Source of the DNA: Bog-756 sp963701325
Lineage (GTDB): Bacteria; Actinomycetota; Acidimicrobiia; Acidimicrobiales; RAAP-2
NCBI GenBank assembly: GCA_963701325.1
Contig: OY969604.1
Location: 682,001-746,000, forward strand
DNA: 64,000 nt
Direction of reading: 5' to 3'
The notes under the pieces were generated by a model that saw only the letters and a program-made list of their open reading frames with translations, ran no database searches and was not told where the DNA came from. A program made the translations under genes and the position numbers. Shown here piece after piece: positions 1 through 9,012 of the stretch (the first letter of the stretch is position 1; each line of letters opens with the position of its first letter).

Positions 1-1340
1 AGGTCCCCGCCGGTGTGGGCCGTGCTGAACTCGCGTTCCGCACGGCCGCGCCCGATCATCGATCGGAGCCACCGCAGCATCGTGCTGAGCCGATTGCCGA
101 ATCCGGTGAGGAACGCGAGGTGGACGAACATCCAGACCAGCCAGCCGGGGAACCCGCTCAGCTTCACGCCCTTCACGCTCACGATGGCGCGGAACCGGCC
201 GATGGTGGCGACGCTCCCGAGGTCCCGGTAGTGGAACGGATTGGTGGGTTTGCCCTTCTGTCGGCGGAGAATGGAATTGGCGGCATGGAGCCCGCCCTGC
301 ATCGCCACCTCGGCGACGCCGGGCAGCTCGTCGAGGGTGGCCATGTCCCCGACGGCGAAGACCTCGGGGTGCCCCGGCAGGGTCAGATCGGGGAGCACCG
401 CGATCCTGCCCGCGCGGTCCACGCTCGCACCGGCGGCCTCGGCCAGCAGACCGGCGAGCGGAGAGGCCTGGACCCCGGCAGCCCAGATGGTGGTCCGGGC
501 GTCGATGCGTGCCACGCCCCCCTCCCCCTTGACGTCGACGCCGTCTGCATCGACCCCGACCACCTGGGAGTGCATCCGCAGCTCGACACCGAGTCGCTCG
601 AGTGCCTTGGTCGCCTTGCCGGAGAGCGCGCCCCCGAAGGTGGCCAGGGGTTCTGCTCCCCCATCGACGAGGATGACCCGGACCGACGAGGCCTCGAAGG
701 TGCGGAACTCACCGCGCAGACTGCGGGTGGCCAGCTCACGGACCTGACCGGCGAGCTCGACGCCGGTCGGGCCGGCCCCGACCACAACCATGGTCAGCCA
801 GTGCTCCCGCTCGACGGGGTCGGGCGTGAGCTCGGCGACCTCGAATGCACCGAGAATGCGCCGTCTCAGCTCGAGCGCGTCATCGAGGGTCTTCATCCCG
901 GGAGCGTAGAAGGCGAACTCCTCGTGCCCGAAGTACGACTGGGTCACGCCGGCAGCCACGATCAGGCTGTCGTAGGGATACTCGAGCGCCACCCTGCCAC
1001 CGACCGTGGTGTGGACCACCCGGCGCTCGAGGTCGAAGCCGGTCACCTCGGCGAGCTGCACCCGCACGTTCTTGGCCCGGCGGACGACGTGCCGGAGGGC
1101 GGGGGCGATCTGACCCGGGGCGAGCATCCCGGTCGCCGTCTGGTAGAGGAGGGGCTGGAACAGATGGTGGTTGCGCCGGTCGATGAGCGTCACGTCGACC
1201 GGCGCCTTTCCGAGCAGCCGAGTGGCGGGAAGGCCGCCGAACCCACCTCCGACGATGACCACCCGGTGGCGCCAGGCGCCCCCATCGGCCCGGTCGGCGC
1301 CGTCGGCACCCGCCGACGGGACACCGGGCCGGTCGCTCAC
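1..1340 (-). CDS. ndh: Type II NADH dehydrogenase (NDH-2), C-terminus beyond window
   Basis: Single-subunit, non-proton-pumping NADH:quinone oxidoreductase on the inner face of the membrane. About 446 residues are visible and the gene continues past base 1. The FAD Rossmann motif VVIVGGGFGG lies at about residues 27-36, followed by NHHLFQPLLYQTATG, typical of NDH-2. A second dinucleotide fold, VVVGAGPTGVELAG, is at about residue 183, and the AVGDMA flavin motif follows later. The visible C-terminal part has the hydrophobic, aromatic stretch FPGWLVWMFVHLAFLTGF that anchors these enzymes. The GTG start at 1340 overlaps the TGA of the upstream glycosidase (GTGA), which indicates translational coupling and fixes the start. 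Family assignment is secure; the quinone type is not visible. Confidence 0.93.
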   Translation of the reverse strand, partial: MSDRPGVPSAGADGADRADGGAWRHRVVIVGGGFGGLPATRLLGKAPVDVTLIDRRNHHLFQPLLYQTATGMLAPGQIAPALRHVVRRAKNVRVQLAEVTGFDLERRVVHTTVGGRVALEYPYDSLIVAAGVTQSYFGHEEFAFYAPGMKTLDDALELRRRILGAFEVAELTPDPVEREHWLTMVVVGAGPTGVELAGQVRELATRSLRGEFRTFEASSVRVILVDGGAEPLATFGGALSGKATKALERLGVELRMHSQVVGVDADGVDVKGEGGVARIDARTTIWAAGVQASPLAGLLAEAAGASVDRAGRIAVLPDLTLPGHPEVFAVGDMATLDELPGVAEVAMQGGLHAANSILRRQKGKPTNPFHYRDLGSVATIGRFRAIVSVKGVKLSGFPGWLVWMFVHLAFLTGFGNRLSTMLRWLRSMIGRGRAEREFSTAHTGGD

Positions 1341-3408
1341 CGGGTCTGGGCCTTTGCACGCCTCGTCGGTGGTGGCGGGACCCGCCCCCGGCCGAAGGCG
1401 TCGATGCGACCCCAGCGCCCCGGGATGTCGAGCAGCTGCAGCTGACCGAGACTGGTTGGAATGGCCGGATCCACGATCAGGTGGTCGTCCAAGGGTTCGA
1501 GCCCGAGCATCGTACGCAGCAGCAGCAGTGGGGCGCCCGTCGACCAGGCCTGTGGACTGCAGGCGGTCGGGTACTGGACGGGGTACATGGTCATCGACCG
1601 GGGATAGCCGCCGAAGGCCTCGGGCAGGCGCCCGTCGAAGAACCTGGCCGCGTCCAGGATGCCCTCGGCGATATGCGCCGCTTCGTCCTTGAATCCGTAC
1701 CGTCGCAGTCCCCAGGCGATGAACGAGTTGTCGAATGGCCAGATGGTCCCGACGTGGTAGCCGATGGGATTGAACCGTCCGTCGCCTTCCGCCATCGTGC
1801 GCACCCCCCAGCCCGAGAAGAGTCGCTCTCCCATGAGGTTGTCCACCACACGGCGGGCCTTCGACTTGTCGACGATGCCGCTCCAGAGGAGGTGCCCGTT
1901 GTTCGAGGTGAGTGCATCGACCTGGCGGCCATCGGTGTCGAGTGCGATGGCGAAGTAGCCGCCGTCGGCGACCCAGAAGTCGCGGTTGAACCGGCGCTTC
2001 AAGTCTGCCGCTTCATCCTCGAGTCGGTCTGCGAAGGCCTGGTCGTGCCAGACGTGTCGGGCGAGGCGGGCCCCTCGCACCTTGGCGTCGTAGGCGTACC
2101 CCTGGAGTTCGCAGGTGGCCCGCGGAAAGCCGGGGAGGGTTCCGTCACGGTACGAGATCGAGTCCCAGGAGTCCTTCCAGCACTGGTTCTCGAGCCCGGT
2201 CTTCTCGTTCCGTCTCTGGTAGGAGATGTAGCCGTTGCCCTGGAGGTCGGCGTACTCGTCGATCCACCGTAGTGCCGCCCGCGCTTCGTATTCGAGGTCA
2301 CGGACCAGCCTGGTGTCACCCGTCCACCGCTCGTACTCGTCGAGCAACACGACGTAGAGCGGGGTCGCATCGGCACACCCGTAGTAGGGAGAGTGTGGCC
2401 GCTCCTCGAAGGCGGTCAGCTCGCCGAAGCGCATCTCGTGGAGGATGCGGCCGGGGTCCTCGTCGCGGAAGTCATCGACGCGGGTGCCCTGCCGTTCCCC
2501 AGGATGCGCAAGGTCGTGGCGGCCAGCTCCGGGGTGAAGGCGATGGACTGCAGGCTGGTGAAGATGCTGTCCCGACCGAAGATCGTCATGAACCACGGCA
2601 GACCCGCCGCGGGCAACGCATGGTTGGTCATGGTCCTCGGCGCGAAGCGCAGCGCAGCCAGGTCGACCAGGCTGCGGTGGTAGGTGGCCCGCAGCGCGTC
2701 GTCGTCGCATTCGAGCTGGGGCGCCTTGGCCAACCACTTGTCGAGCCCGCGTGCCATCTTGCTCGACGGCGTCGACGCACGACCCTTGCCGGCGGGCATC
2801 CCGGTGAGGTTGAATCCCGGGGCCGTCACGGCCACGGTCAGCTCGGTCTCCCAGGTGCCGTGCGGCTCGACGGTCACGTCGAAGGTGAGGCCGTGGTCGT
2901 CGACTGCGGCCGGAACCGAAGAGGAGATCCAGGTCGCGCGCTCATAGGTCTCGCGTCGGTAGATCAGCATGAGCGTCCCCTTGTCGACCTGGGACTCGTA
3001 GGTGCCCTTCTTCTTCAGCGCGTCCTTGACCTCGAAGAGATCGGCGAAATCGCTCGCCGCATCGATCCGCAGCGAGAGGGTGATGGCCTCCCGTTTGTGG
3101 TTGAGGATCTGGATCGACTCGACGAACCCGCCGGCGACGCTCCTCCGGCGGATGACCGAGAGGTCGGCGTCGACGTAGACCGTCCCCGTCCCGGGCACCA
3201 GGAAGAAGCGGCTCTCGAAGTACTGGAGGTCGTCGGTCGAGAGCGCGTTGAGGCGCTCCCCGTCGAGGGTCAAGACCCACTTGGAGAGGAATCGGGTGTC
3301 GAATGAGAACAAGCCGGTGGGATCGGTCAGTGACGCCTCGATGTCTCCGCTGCGATCGCTCACCACGAACGTGTTGCCCTCGAGAATCTGGACCAGTGGC
3401 GCGCTCAT
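1337..3408 (-). CDS. Glycogen-debranching-type glycosidase (amylo-alpha-1,6-glucosidase family), frameshifted
   Basis: The N-terminal part (from MSAPLVQILEGNTFVV) is the glycogen debranching enzyme N-terminal beta domain. It is followed by an (alpha/alpha)6 glucosidase domain with FMTIFGRDSIFTSLQS at about residue 278, and later DSWDSISYRDG and GTIWPFDNSFIAWGL. The reading frame breaks at the C run 2497-2500. LRILG is read in one frame and ERQGTRVDDFRDEDPG in the next, and restoring one base to the run gives a continuous protein of about 690 residues, the usual family length. The gene is therefore either a sequencing-error victim or a recent pseudogene. Its ATG overlaps the SCP2-like gene stop (ATGA) and its stop overlaps the ndh start. 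Such proteins probably act on alpha-glucan or trehalose-type sugars; the substrate is not visible. Confidence 0.85.
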
Positions 3409-3854
3409 CGGTGTTCCTTGTTCATCTCGGCAGCCGGTATGGGGCGCGGCACCGACTGCCGGGGGGGACCGGGGAAGAGGCGCTGGAACGTCATCAGGAG
3501 GTGCAGATCACCATCGACTGTGATCGCCCCCCGGAGCTGTGCCGCCATGGCGTTCTCGGTGCCTTCGGCGATCCGATCGAGCAACGCCCGATCAGCCTTG
3601 ACGATCGTGTCTGCACGCCCTCCGCGGTGTCCGGCCGTGATGTTGCCGTCGGCGAGGGTGAGGTACCAGCGCTCGACATCCGTTCCCCACGTCAGGTCGA
3701 AGCGCAGCACCCCGGACTCGCCCTTCAGGATCGGCTCGTCCCCTTGGGCGTGCAGCGTCTCGAAGAACGCAGCGGCCGCACCATCGGCGGGTGCCGATTG
3801 CATCCTGCGGGAAGTGGATTTGGGCTTTGGCTTGGACGTGGACCGGGTCGCCAT
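3405..3854 (-). CDS. SCP2 sterol-binding-domain-like small protein
   Basis: 149-residue protein with a basic, disordered N-terminus (about 25 residues) followed by one SCP2-like lipid-binding fold: FDLTWGTDVERWYLTLADG, then ITAGHRGGRADTIVKADRALLDRIAEG and LRGAITVDGDLHLLMTFQRLF. This order of strands and helix is typical of stand-alone SCP2 proteins, which bind hydrophobic ligands and are often found beside lipid or redox genes. It overlaps the downstream glycosidase start by 4 nt (ATGA) and follows an SDR gene by about 50 nt on the same strand, so all are probably co-transcribed. The ligand is unknown. Confidence 0.75.
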   Translation of the reverse strand: MATRSTSKPKPKSTSRRMQSAPADGAAAAFFETLHAQGDEPILKGESGVLRFDLTWGTDVERWYLTLADGNITAGHRGGRADTIVKADRALLDRIAEGTENAMAAQLRGAITVDGDLHLLMTFQRLFPGPPRQSVPRPIPAAEMNKEHR

Positions 3855-3907
3855 GGTCAGCCCTCAGCCACGCGCCCGCCACCGTGATCGACCGGCCGGT
3901 CGGGTGG

Positions 3908-4675
3908 TCACAGCCCCGGGCTGCTCTGCATGATGCCGCCATCGGCGAAGATCGTGGTGGCGGTCAGATAGGTGGCTCCAGGTCCGGCCAGGAACGCCAC
4001 CACACTGGCGATCTCCCCCGGTTCGGCCATCCGGCCCAGCGGGATGGCCTTGTCCAGCGTGGCCAGTGCCGTGGGGTCGGCGACGGTCGACTGGTTGATC
4101 GGGGTGTCCACCGCTCCTGGTCCGACCCCGACCACCAGGATGTTGTGCGGCGCGAGCTCGACGCCTGCGGTGCGGGTGAGCATCCGCATGCCCCCCTTGG
4201 AGAGGCAGTAGGCGGTGTTGCCGGGCATCGGCCAGTCCTCGTGTACCGAGGTCATGTTGATGATGCGCCCCCCGTCACCCTGGGCGATCATCTGCTTGGC
4301 CGCCAGCTGGGTCCCGAAGAAGGCGCTCTTCAGGTTGATGTCCAGGACCCGCTCGTACTGCGCCTCGGTGGTGTCGAGCACGGAGGTGCGGGTCTCGACG
4401 CCGGCATTGTTGACCATGATGTCCAGGCGGCCGAAGGTGTCGACGGCGGTGCCGATGAGGGTCTCGAGGTCACCGATCTTGCTCACGTCCGCCTTGACTG
4501 CGGTCACCTCGTCTCCGAGGTCCCGGACCTGCTGTTCGAGCGCCTCGGTCGCGTCGGGGTCGGCCACGTAGTCGATGACGATCGATGCGCCCTCCGCGGC
4601 GAGCGCGAGCACGACCGCCTTGCCGATCCCGGTGTTGCCCCCCGTCACGATGGCAACCTTGCCGTGCAGTGTCAC
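3908..4675 (-). CDS. Short-chain dehydrogenase/reductase (glucose 1-dehydrogenase-like)
   Basis: 255-residue classical SDR. It has the NAD(P)-binding TGGNTGIG at residues 11-18, the NNAG motif, a catalytic Ser in the INMTSVHE strand and YCLSK as the active-site Tyr/Lys pair. The C-terminal FADGGIM is typical of the glucose-dehydrogenase/FabG branch. The GTG start at 4675 is preceded by a good GAGAGGG ribosome site. A TAGGAT box lies about 50 nt upstream on the minus strand (near 4727-4732) and could be the promoter of the SDR-SCP2-glycosidase-ndh set. The substrate cannot be deduced. Confidence 0.88.
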   Translation of the reverse strand: MTLHGKVAIVTGGNTGIGKAVVLALAAEGASIVIDYVADPDATEALEQQVRDLGDEVTAVKADVSKIGDLETLIGTAVDTFGRLDIMVNNAGVETRTSVLDTTEAQYERVLDINLKSAFFGTQLAAKQMIAQGDGGRIINMTSVHEDWPMPGNTAYCLSKGGMRMLTRTAGVELAPHNILVVGVGPGAVDTPINQSTVADPTALATLDKAIPLGRMAEPGEIASVVAFLAGPGATYLTATTIFADGGIMQSSPGL

Positions 4676-5325
4676 GTGGTTCCCTCTCTGCTCCGGAGCG
4701 CGTCCATCGGGCGTGGATTCGGTCTCATCCTATGCATAGTCCTCAGCCCGCCGCATGGCGGATTCGGCCAGCGGACCGGGCCGCGAGGGACCTGACCAGT
4801 GCGCGCCCGGTCGCGCTCCGGTCAGCTCGGCGGGTTCACATCGGGACCCGCCGGGCTGCCGGCCGGCCCCGACGCGAGATCGCTCGGGAGACCACGAGAC
4901 AGGCGGTCGCAAGACCCGGGAGTTCGGCCGTGACGTGGTGCGGCCACCCGGATACCGTGAGAGGACGATGAGCGTCGGTGTCGGGAGCCCTGATGCCAGT
5001 TGCAGACGATGACCTGGGTCGTACCGTGGAACAGGTGCTCGGGAACGCGTGGCCACGTGAGCGCCGGCGTGCCTCGAGGCGTTTGGTCCGCTCGACGTTG
5101 CTCCGAGCGGCCGGAGGCGTCCCTGGGGCCTTGCCGGGGCGCTCCGGGTCATGGGCATGACCATCTCGTGGGTCTTCTATCCGGGTATTGCGGCACTGAC
5201 CGTGGCCGCGGCACTGCTCGAGGCCCGGGACCTCGATCACTTGCGTGACCACCCACGGAGGCCCGGGAACAGGTAGGCCGCCCGGGCGCGGCCATGAGGA
5301 GTACCGTCGCTGACGGATCGTTGCC
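4676..5325. other. 650-bp intergenic region between divergent genes, with weak small-ORF signals
   Basis: No confident gene. Two pieces in different plus-strand frames might be one broken small gene. 4993-5160 starts MPVADDDLGRTVEQVLGN and continues with an arginine-rich stretch. 5151-5276 starts MGMTISWVFYPGIAALTV, contains a hydrophobic segment and ends DLDHLRDHPRRPGNR. Joining them would need a frameshift near 5130-5150. I do not recognise a family and cannot exclude that this is non-coding. The region must hold the promoters for the leftward SDR operon and the rightward YihY-family gene. Confidence 0.3.
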
Positions 5326-6423
5326 ATGGGTCATTCCGAGCTCCCGCCAGAACAAGACCCCGACCCTCGAAGCGACGTCACGACGGCGAGCCGACCAACG
5401 GGGCTCGCCCTGGTGGTCCGGAAGGTGGACCGATTCCAGCAGCACCATGGTGTGATCGGGTTCCCATTCGCCGTCGTGCAGAAGTTCGGCAACGACCAGG
5501 CGGGCGCGAAAGCGGCGCTCATCGCCTACTACGGGCTGTTCGCAATCTTCCCCCTCCTGCTCCTGTTCACGACCATCCTCGGCTATGTCCTGCACGACAA
5601 CGAGAAGCTGCGCAACGACCTCGTCGACAGCGCCCTCGGGTCCTTCCCGATCATCGGTCCTCAACTGCATTCTCACACCCACGGCCTGACCGGAAGTGCC
5701 GTTGCGATCACCATCGGCAGCATCCTGCTCCTCTACGGTGCGGTCGGCCTCGGGCTCGCAACCCAGAGCGCCATGAACCATGTGTGGAACATCCCCTACG
5801 TTCGGTGGCCGCCCTTCTTCCTGAGGTACCTGCGGGCGGTGGCCATCCTGGTCCTGCTCGCGCTTTCCACGATCGGATCCACGGTGCTCACCGGGTTCAC
5901 CACCCTGGTCTCCCACGGATGGGCGACGCACGTCCTGCTGCTGGTCGGATCACTCGCAATCAACTTCGTCCTTATCGTCGTCGCCCTCAAGGTGATGACC
6001 GCAGAGCCGCTGACCGTGCACGATGTGGCCCTGGGCGCTGCGTTGGCCACCCTGTTCTGGCAGGTCCTCCAGCTCATCGGGAGCTGGTACATCGGGCGCG
6101 AGCTGCACCACAGCAGCGATACCTACGGTTTCTTCGCCATCGTGATCGTACTGCTCGCCTGGATCTACCTGGGTGCGCAACTGTTCCTCCTCGCAGCGGA
6201 GATCAACGTCGTCCAGCGCTATCGACTGTGGCCGCGGTCGGTCACCCAGCCGCCGCTCACCCCTGCGGACGAGGCGGTCTTCGAGCGACTCGCCCGTATG
6301 GAGATCCGCCGCCCGGAGGTCTGGGTCGACGTCGGCTTCACGCCCGAGGCGAACGTCGACCCGTTGGCGCCGGACTCAGATCCAACGGACAGCGGTGCGA
6401 ACGGATCCTCGGCCGGGGGCTAA
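5326..6423 (+). CDS. YihY/virulence factor BrkB family membrane protein
   Basis: 365-residue integral membrane protein. After about 50 cytoplasmic residues comes the family hallmark AALIAYYGLFAIFPLLLLF, then further hydrophobic spans including TIGSILLLYGAVGLGLATQ, AILVLLALSTIGSTVLTGF, LLVGSLAINFVLIVVALKV and FFAIVIVLLAWIYLGAQLF, so six membrane segments in all. The last carries the conserved WIYL.AQ motif. The C-terminal tail is hydrophilic and Asp/Ser-rich. The family is widespread and was once misnamed ribonuclease BN; its true role is unclear (proposed permease or envelope function). It stands alone, upstream of bioA. Confidence 0.9.
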   Translation: MGHSELPPEQDPDPRSDVTTASRPTGLALVVRKVDRFQQHHGVIGFPFAVVQKFGNDQAGAKAALIAYYGLFAIFPLLLLFTTILGYVLHDNEKLRNDLVDSALGSFPIIGPQLHSHTHGLTGSAVAITIGSILLLYGAVGLGLATQSAMNHVWNIPYVRWPPFFLRYLRAVAILVLLALSTIGSTVLTGFTTLVSHGWATHVLLLVGSLAINFVLIVVALKVMTAEPLTVHDVALGAALATLFWQVLQLIGSWYIGRELHHSSDTYGFFAIVIVLLAWIYLGAQLFLLAAEINVVQRYRLWPRSVTQPPLTPADEAVFERLARMEIRRPEVWVDVGFTPEANVDPLAPDSDPTDSGANGSSAGG

Positions 6424-6466
6424 AGACGCACCCCGAGCGGCGTTTTGCCGCCTCTCGGCGCACCAC

Positions 6467-6472
6467 TACGAT
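6467..6472 (+). promoter_or_regulatory. Putative -10 box of leaderless bioA transcript
   Basis: TACGAT lies 8 nt before the bioA ATG, the spacing expected if transcription starts at or next to the start codon. No Shine-Dalgarno sequence is visible between them. Confidence 0.45.
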
Positions 6473-6480
6473 TTGACGCC

Positions 6481-7776
6481 ATGCCCGAGGACGCGAGCGC
6501 CTGGGTGGACCGCGACCGGGCACACGTGTGGCACGGGTTCACCCAGATGGCGACCTTTGCGAGCAACGGTCCGGTCATGGTCACCCGGGCCGAAGGCAGG
6601 GAGCTCATCGACGTCGACGGAAGGCGCTACCTCGACGCCATCTCGAGCCTGTGGGTGACCACCCTCGGCCATCGGGTCCCCGAACTGGACGCCGCTCTGC
6701 GCGACCAGCTCGACCGGGTCGCCCATTCGACGATGCTCGGCAACGGCAACACCGCGGTGGTCGAGCTGGCCGAGGCTCTTGCCATGGTCGTACCGGTCGA
6801 CGACCCCCGGTTCCTCTTTGCCTCGGACGGCGCTGCCGCGGTCGAACAGGCCCTCAAGATCGCCTTCCAGTTCTGGCGGAACCGGGGAGAGTCCGGTCGG
6901 CGCAACTACCTGGTCCTGGGCGACGCCTATCACGGTGACACGATCGGTGCGCTCTCGGTGGGTGCCGGAGGCTTCGGCACGGACCTCTTCGATCCGCTTC
7001 GCTTCCCCGGCGTGATCCGCACACCCGGCTACCGGTCAGCCGATTGGCGTGCAGTGGCACAGCAGGTGCTGGCCACCAACGCCAGGGAACTCGCCGCTGT
7101 CGTGCTGGAGCCATTGGTCCAGGGCGCGGCCGGAATGTACGTGGCCGAAAGGGAAGACGTGCGGGACTTCGGACGGGCCTGCCAGGAGGCGGGTGTTCTC
7201 CTGATCTGCGACGAGGTCGCCACCGGCTTCGGCCGGACCGGCACGTTGTTCGCGTCCGAACAATGCCAGCTGCGGCCCGACCTCCTGTGTCTGGGCAAGG
7301 GTCTCAGCGCCGGGTATCTGCCGATGAGCGCAACCGCCGCTTCGGGTCGGGTGGCGGAGGCGTTCCTCGGCGAGGATCTGGGAGAGAAGACCCTCTACCA
7401 CGGCCACAGCTTCGGCGGCAATGCCTTGGCAGCGGCAGTCGCGCGTCGCCACCTCGAGCTGTTGGCCGATTGGTGCGTGCTCGAGAACGTGAGAGCCCGG
7501 TCCGGTCAACTGCGGGAACGGCTGACGGTCACCTCTCGCCACCCAGCAGTCGCCGACGTCCGGATGTGCGGGCTCATGGCCGGCATAGAACTGGCATCCC
7601 CGGGGACGGACCGACGATGGGGACGCAAGGTGTGTGCCGCAGCGGTTGATGCCGGCGTGTTGTTGCGACCGCTCGGGGATGTCGTCGTCGTGATGCCGAT
7701 GCTCACCACGACGGCAGATGAAATAGATCGCATCGCTGATGTACTCGACGCAGCACTGGACATCGGCTGCCGGTGA
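6481..7776 (+). CDS. bioA: Adenosylmethionine-8-amino-7-oxononanoate aminotransferase (DAPA synthase)
   Basis: PLP-dependent class III aminotransferase that converts KAPA to DAPA in biotin synthesis with SAM as amino donor. Of 431 residues, the visible motifs are LDAISSLWVTTLGH, SDGAAAVEQALKIA, GDAYHGDTIGALS, the PLP-stacking ICDEVATGFGRTG, and the Schiff-base lysine in LCLGKGLSAGYLPMSA. HGHSFGGNALAAAVA replaces the more usual HGHTF.GNPL. The ATG at 6481 is chosen over an upstream TTG because a -10-like box sits 8 nt before it. The stop overlaps the bioF GTG by 4 nt, so the two biotin genes are coupled. bioB and bioD are not in the window. Confidence 0.93.
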   Translation: MPEDASAWVDRDRAHVWHGFTQMATFASNGPVMVTRAEGRELIDVDGRRYLDAISSLWVTTLGHRVPELDAALRDQLDRVAHSTMLGNGNTAVVELAEALAMVVPVDDPRFLFASDGAAAVEQALKIAFQFWRNRGESGRRNYLVLGDAYHGDTIGALSVGAGGFGTDLFDPLRFPGVIRTPGYRSADWRAVAQQVLATNARELAAVVLEPLVQGAAGMYVAEREDVRDFGRACQEAGVLLICDEVATGFGRTGTLFASEQCQLRPDLLCLGKGLSAGYLPMSATAASGRVAEAFLGEDLGEKTLYHGHSFGGNALAAAVARRHLELLADWCVLENVRARSGQLRERLTVTSRHPAVADVRMCGLMAGIELASPGTDRRWGRKVCAAAVDAGVLLRPLGDVVVVMPMLTTTADEIDRIADVLDAALDIGCR

Positions 7777-8873
7777 CGTGGGATCAGTGGGTTGCCGAGC
7801 AGGAGGCGGAGATCCGCGGGGCGGGACGGTGGCGCGAACTGCGATCCCTCGACGGTGGTGGACCGGAGCACGTCCTCACGGACGGTCGCCGCGTGGTGTC
7901 CTTTGCATCCAATGACTACCTCGGCCTGTCCCAACACGCGGCTGTCGTTGCGGCAGCTACGGGGGCCCTGGAACGCTGGGGCAGCGGAGCCGGGGCGTCG
8001 CGCCTCATCGTAGGCAGCAGGCCCGTTCACGCCGATTTGGAAGAGGCCCTCGCTCGCTGGCGGGGAACGGAGGCGGCGCTGGTCGTTCCGACCGGCTACC
8101 AGGCCAACATCGCCGCCCTCACCACCTTCGGAGCTGGTGCCCGGATCGTGTCCGATGAGCTGAATCATGCATCGATCATCGATGCCGCCCGGCTCGCCCG
8201 CGCAGAGACCACGGTCTATCGCCATGGCGATGCCGACCATGCGGGCCAGTTGGTTCGCTCTGCACCCGGCAGAGCGGTGGTCGTCTCCGACTCCGTCTTC
8301 TCCATGGACGGCGATATCGCTCCGATACGATCACTCTCCGAGATCTGCGGCCGCTACGGGGCGTTGCTCGTCCTGGACGACGCTCATCTGGTCTTCGATG
8401 TGGAGGCTGTACCTGATCCCGGCGTCGACTGCCTTCGCGTCGGGACGCTCTCCAAGGCGCTCGGCTCACAAGGCGGATATCTGGCAGGGCCGCGATCGTG
8501 GATGGATCTCCTGATCAATCGGGCCAGATCGTTCATCTTCACGACAGCTCTCGCGCCCGCCTCAGCGGCCGCCGCCCTCGCCGCCGTGGGCGTGTGTCGA
8601 TCGCACGAAGGCGACGAGCTGCGAGCCAGGTTGCTCCGGAACATCTGCGCCATTCGACCCGGGCACCCCTCGCCGATCGTCCCCGTCGTCCTGGGGGACG
8701 AGTCGCATGCGATCGAGGCAGCCGAGCGCCTACTGGAATCGGGCCTGCTGGTCCCTGCCATACGACCGCCGACCGTTCCACCCGGCACCTCACGGTTGCG
8801 GGTCACCCTGTCGGCCGCGCACGCGGAATCCGATGTTCGCCGACTGGCAGACGTCCTCGCCCAGCTCGGATAG
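7773..8873 (+). CDS. bioF: 8-amino-7-oxononanoate synthase
   Basis: Alpha-oxoamine synthase family PLP enzyme that condenses L-alanine with pimeloyl-ACP or pimeloyl-CoA to KAPA, the substrate of the adjacent bioA product. Its 366 residues include FASNDYLGLSQH, GSGAGASRLIVGS, DELNHASIIDAARL and VVSDSVFSMDGDIAP. The PLP aspartate is in LLVLDDAH and the PLP lysine in TLSKALGSQGGY. After DDAH the usual GTG turn reads LVF here, a mild departure. The GTG start at 7773 overlaps the bioA TGA (GTGA). The bioA-bioF order supports a KAPA-to-DAPA module. Confidence 0.92.
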   Translation: MTWDQWVAEQEAEIRGAGRWRELRSLDGGGPEHVLTDGRRVVSFASNDYLGLSQHAAVVAAATGALERWGSGAGASRLIVGSRPVHADLEEALARWRGTEAALVVPTGYQANIAALTTFGAGARIVSDELNHASIIDAARLARAETTVYRHGDADHAGQLVRSAPGRAVVVSDSVFSMDGDIAPIRSLSEICGRYGALLVLDDAHLVFDVEAVPDPGVDCLRVGTLSKALGSQGGYLAGPRSWMDLLINRARSFIFTTALAPASAAAALAAVGVCRSHEGDELRARLLRNICAIRPGHPSPIVPVVLGDESHAIEAAERLLESGLLVPAIRPPTVPPGTSRLRVTLSAAHAESDVRRLADVLAQLG

Positions 8874-9012
8874 GAGAGCCGGCGCCGGGTTCGGTCTGCG
8901 CCCGGGATGGCTGCCGAACAGGTGGGATCGAAGGGCGTCCGGAGGCCGGGAATACCTGGTCCTGGGCGGCACGTATGATGGGGTCAAGATTGCCAGCAAG
9001 GAGCCAATGGAC

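Noticed and set aside
15..1445. 476-codon plus-strand frame at the left edge
   Set aside because: It is antisense to the NADH dehydrogenase, whose FAD and NADH motifs are unmistakable.
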